Both the position numbers and the translations under genes were made by a program. The notes beneath the pieces were generated by a model. It was not told the DNA's origin and did no database searches. It saw only the letters and a program-made list of their open reading frames with translations. From assembly GCF_002844275.1 (NCBI RefSeq), contig NZ_NXGX01000001.1:744001-808000 (forward strand): DNA of 64,000 nt, written 5' to 3'. Below are positions 63,419 to 64,000 of this stretch, piece after piece (positions within the stretch are counted from its first letter, which is position 1; each line of letters opens with the position of its first letter). This stretch comes from Thalassospira lohafexi (GTDB lineage: Bacteria; Pseudomonadota; Alphaproteobacteria; Rhodospirillales; Thalassospiraceae).

Positions 63419-63453
63419 AAAACGCCACCGGCATAAAGCGCGGTGGCGTTTTT
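63419..63453. terminator. Bidirectional terminator
   Basis: AACGCCACCG (63421-63430) pairs with CGGTGGCGTT (63441-63450) over a 10-base loop, flanked by A and T runs, between COQ9 and the convergent nuclease-like gene. Confidence 0.9.
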
Positions 63454-63494
63454 GATTTTAGAGCAGGAAACTCTTGGGCCGGTCGTCCGTCCTG

Positions 63495-64000
63495 TTAGGA
63501 CGTCGGGTCAAGGAAGCTTAGAAGTGTGCGGTCCGGTTCGTTGGCTCTTTTCAGGTCGGCGGCAAGGTCAATGCCAAACGGCGACTTGAAGAAATGCTGT
63601 TGGGTATCACCATCCTTGGCGGTTTTGTCGCGATTGGCTGCATCGTCCTCGGTCTGGATTTCTCTGGCTGTTGGTTTGGCAGCAAGGGCGACCAGTTCGT
63701 GGGGCGGGGTGCCCATCCACATGCCTTTGCGGTTTTCCTTGGCAAAGGCCTGATCGCGCAAATAGGTCGGGCAGGTCGGGTTGCTGTCACAGCTTGCCAT
63801 GTCAACCAAGGCCCATCCGGCACGCAGCAACAGACGGTTGAGGTCACTGCGCCCCATCGTGCATTCGGTCAGCATCGGAAACAGTTGGACGTCGGAAACC
63901 TGCTGACATTTAACAGCATAGTTTTCGATGATGCGGGTCAAGGCCTGTGTCGCGGCGGCACCACATTGGAATTCAATGCTGCCCGCCTGGCAGATCATGC
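63495..64000 (-). CDS. Thermonuclease/SNase-like protein (5' end outside the window)
   Basis: The visible 168 codons are the C-terminal part of a staphylococcal-nuclease-like protein: FQCGAAATQALTRII, a DLNRLLLRAGWALVD segment and LRDQAFAKENRKGMWMG, followed by a polar tail of about 55 residues. The expected N-terminal part with the first catalytic residues, and probably a signal peptide, lies beyond position 64000; the ATG at 63998 is not the true start. Several extra Cys residues suggest disulfides and export. Confidence 0.75.
   Translation of the reverse strand, partial: MICQAGSIEFQCGAAATQALTRIIENYAVKCQQVSDVQLFPMLTECTMGRSDLNRLLLRAGWALVDMASCDSNPTCPTYLRDQAFAKENRKGMWMGTPPHELVALAAKPTAREIQTEDDAANRDKTAKDGDTQQHFFKSPFGIDLAADLKRANEPDRTLLSFLDPTS

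Overview
The window looks like chromosomal DNA of an alphaproteobacterium of the Rhodospirillales type, most like Thalassospira. This placement is inferred from gene content and order, not from a database search. The pointers are the core order comF, grxC, nitrilase, DUF1178, ubiG, lysC, ptsP, rodZ, ispG, hisS, prfA, prmC, DUF4167, clpB; a three-subunit proton-translocating transhydrogenase; and COQ9 near rpsU. Almost all of the sequence is coding. No rRNA, tRNA, CRISPR array, insertion sequence or phage gene was seen.

Layout. 1-4.3 kb: VOC protein, radC, map, sfsA, a small unknown gene and an NDUFAF5-like methyltransferase. 4.3-8.2 kb: a 710-residue flavin/Fe-S fusion oxidoreductase with a glutathione transferase and a divergent LysR regulator. 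8.3-11 kb: comF and grxC, split by an epimerase-marR cassette that is flanked by a 57-bp direct duplication of the comF 3' end. 11-16.1 kb: LysR/nitronate monooxygenase, then a dehydrogenase/dioxygenase/GntR cluster. 16.4-21.6 kb: nitrilase, a VOC gene under a near-perfect SoxR-type promoter, a YHS protein, PhoX, a methyltransferase and DUF1178. 21.7-34.9 kb: the conserved housekeeping run from ubiG to prmC, which includes a glutamyl-tRNA-reductase-like gene (unexpected in this class). 35-42 kb: DUF4167, a VirD4/TraG-like protein that has lost its ATPase motifs, a MOSC protein and clpB. 42-49 kb: DUF4197, a P-loop kinase, acyl-CoA synthetase, oligoendopeptidase F and an ABC1 kinase. 49.4-52.5 kb: pntAA-pntAB-pntB behind a possible small RNA. 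52.6-59.6 kb: an unknown membrane-anchored protein, an SDR, a four-gene amino-acid-type ABC transporter and a PepSY/DUF2946 pair. 59.8-64 kb: rpsU, a membrane protein/HlyD pair, def, COQ9 and a nuclease gene cut by the window end.

The backbone serves core functions: isoprenoid and ubiquinone synthesis, translation and release factors, nitrogen PTS signalling, proteostasis and NADPH supply. It is interrupted by short regulator-plus-enzyme cassettes. Two of these carry a duplicated 3' end of the neighbouring gene at their far side (comF around 9.0/10.6 kb; PepSY around 54.1/57.7 kb), which suggests a shared insertion route. The most unusual signals are this 3'-end duplication pattern, the degenerate VirD4-like protein, the SoxR-type promoter, the paired MarR operators and the inverted-repeat element that abuts the prmC stop codon.
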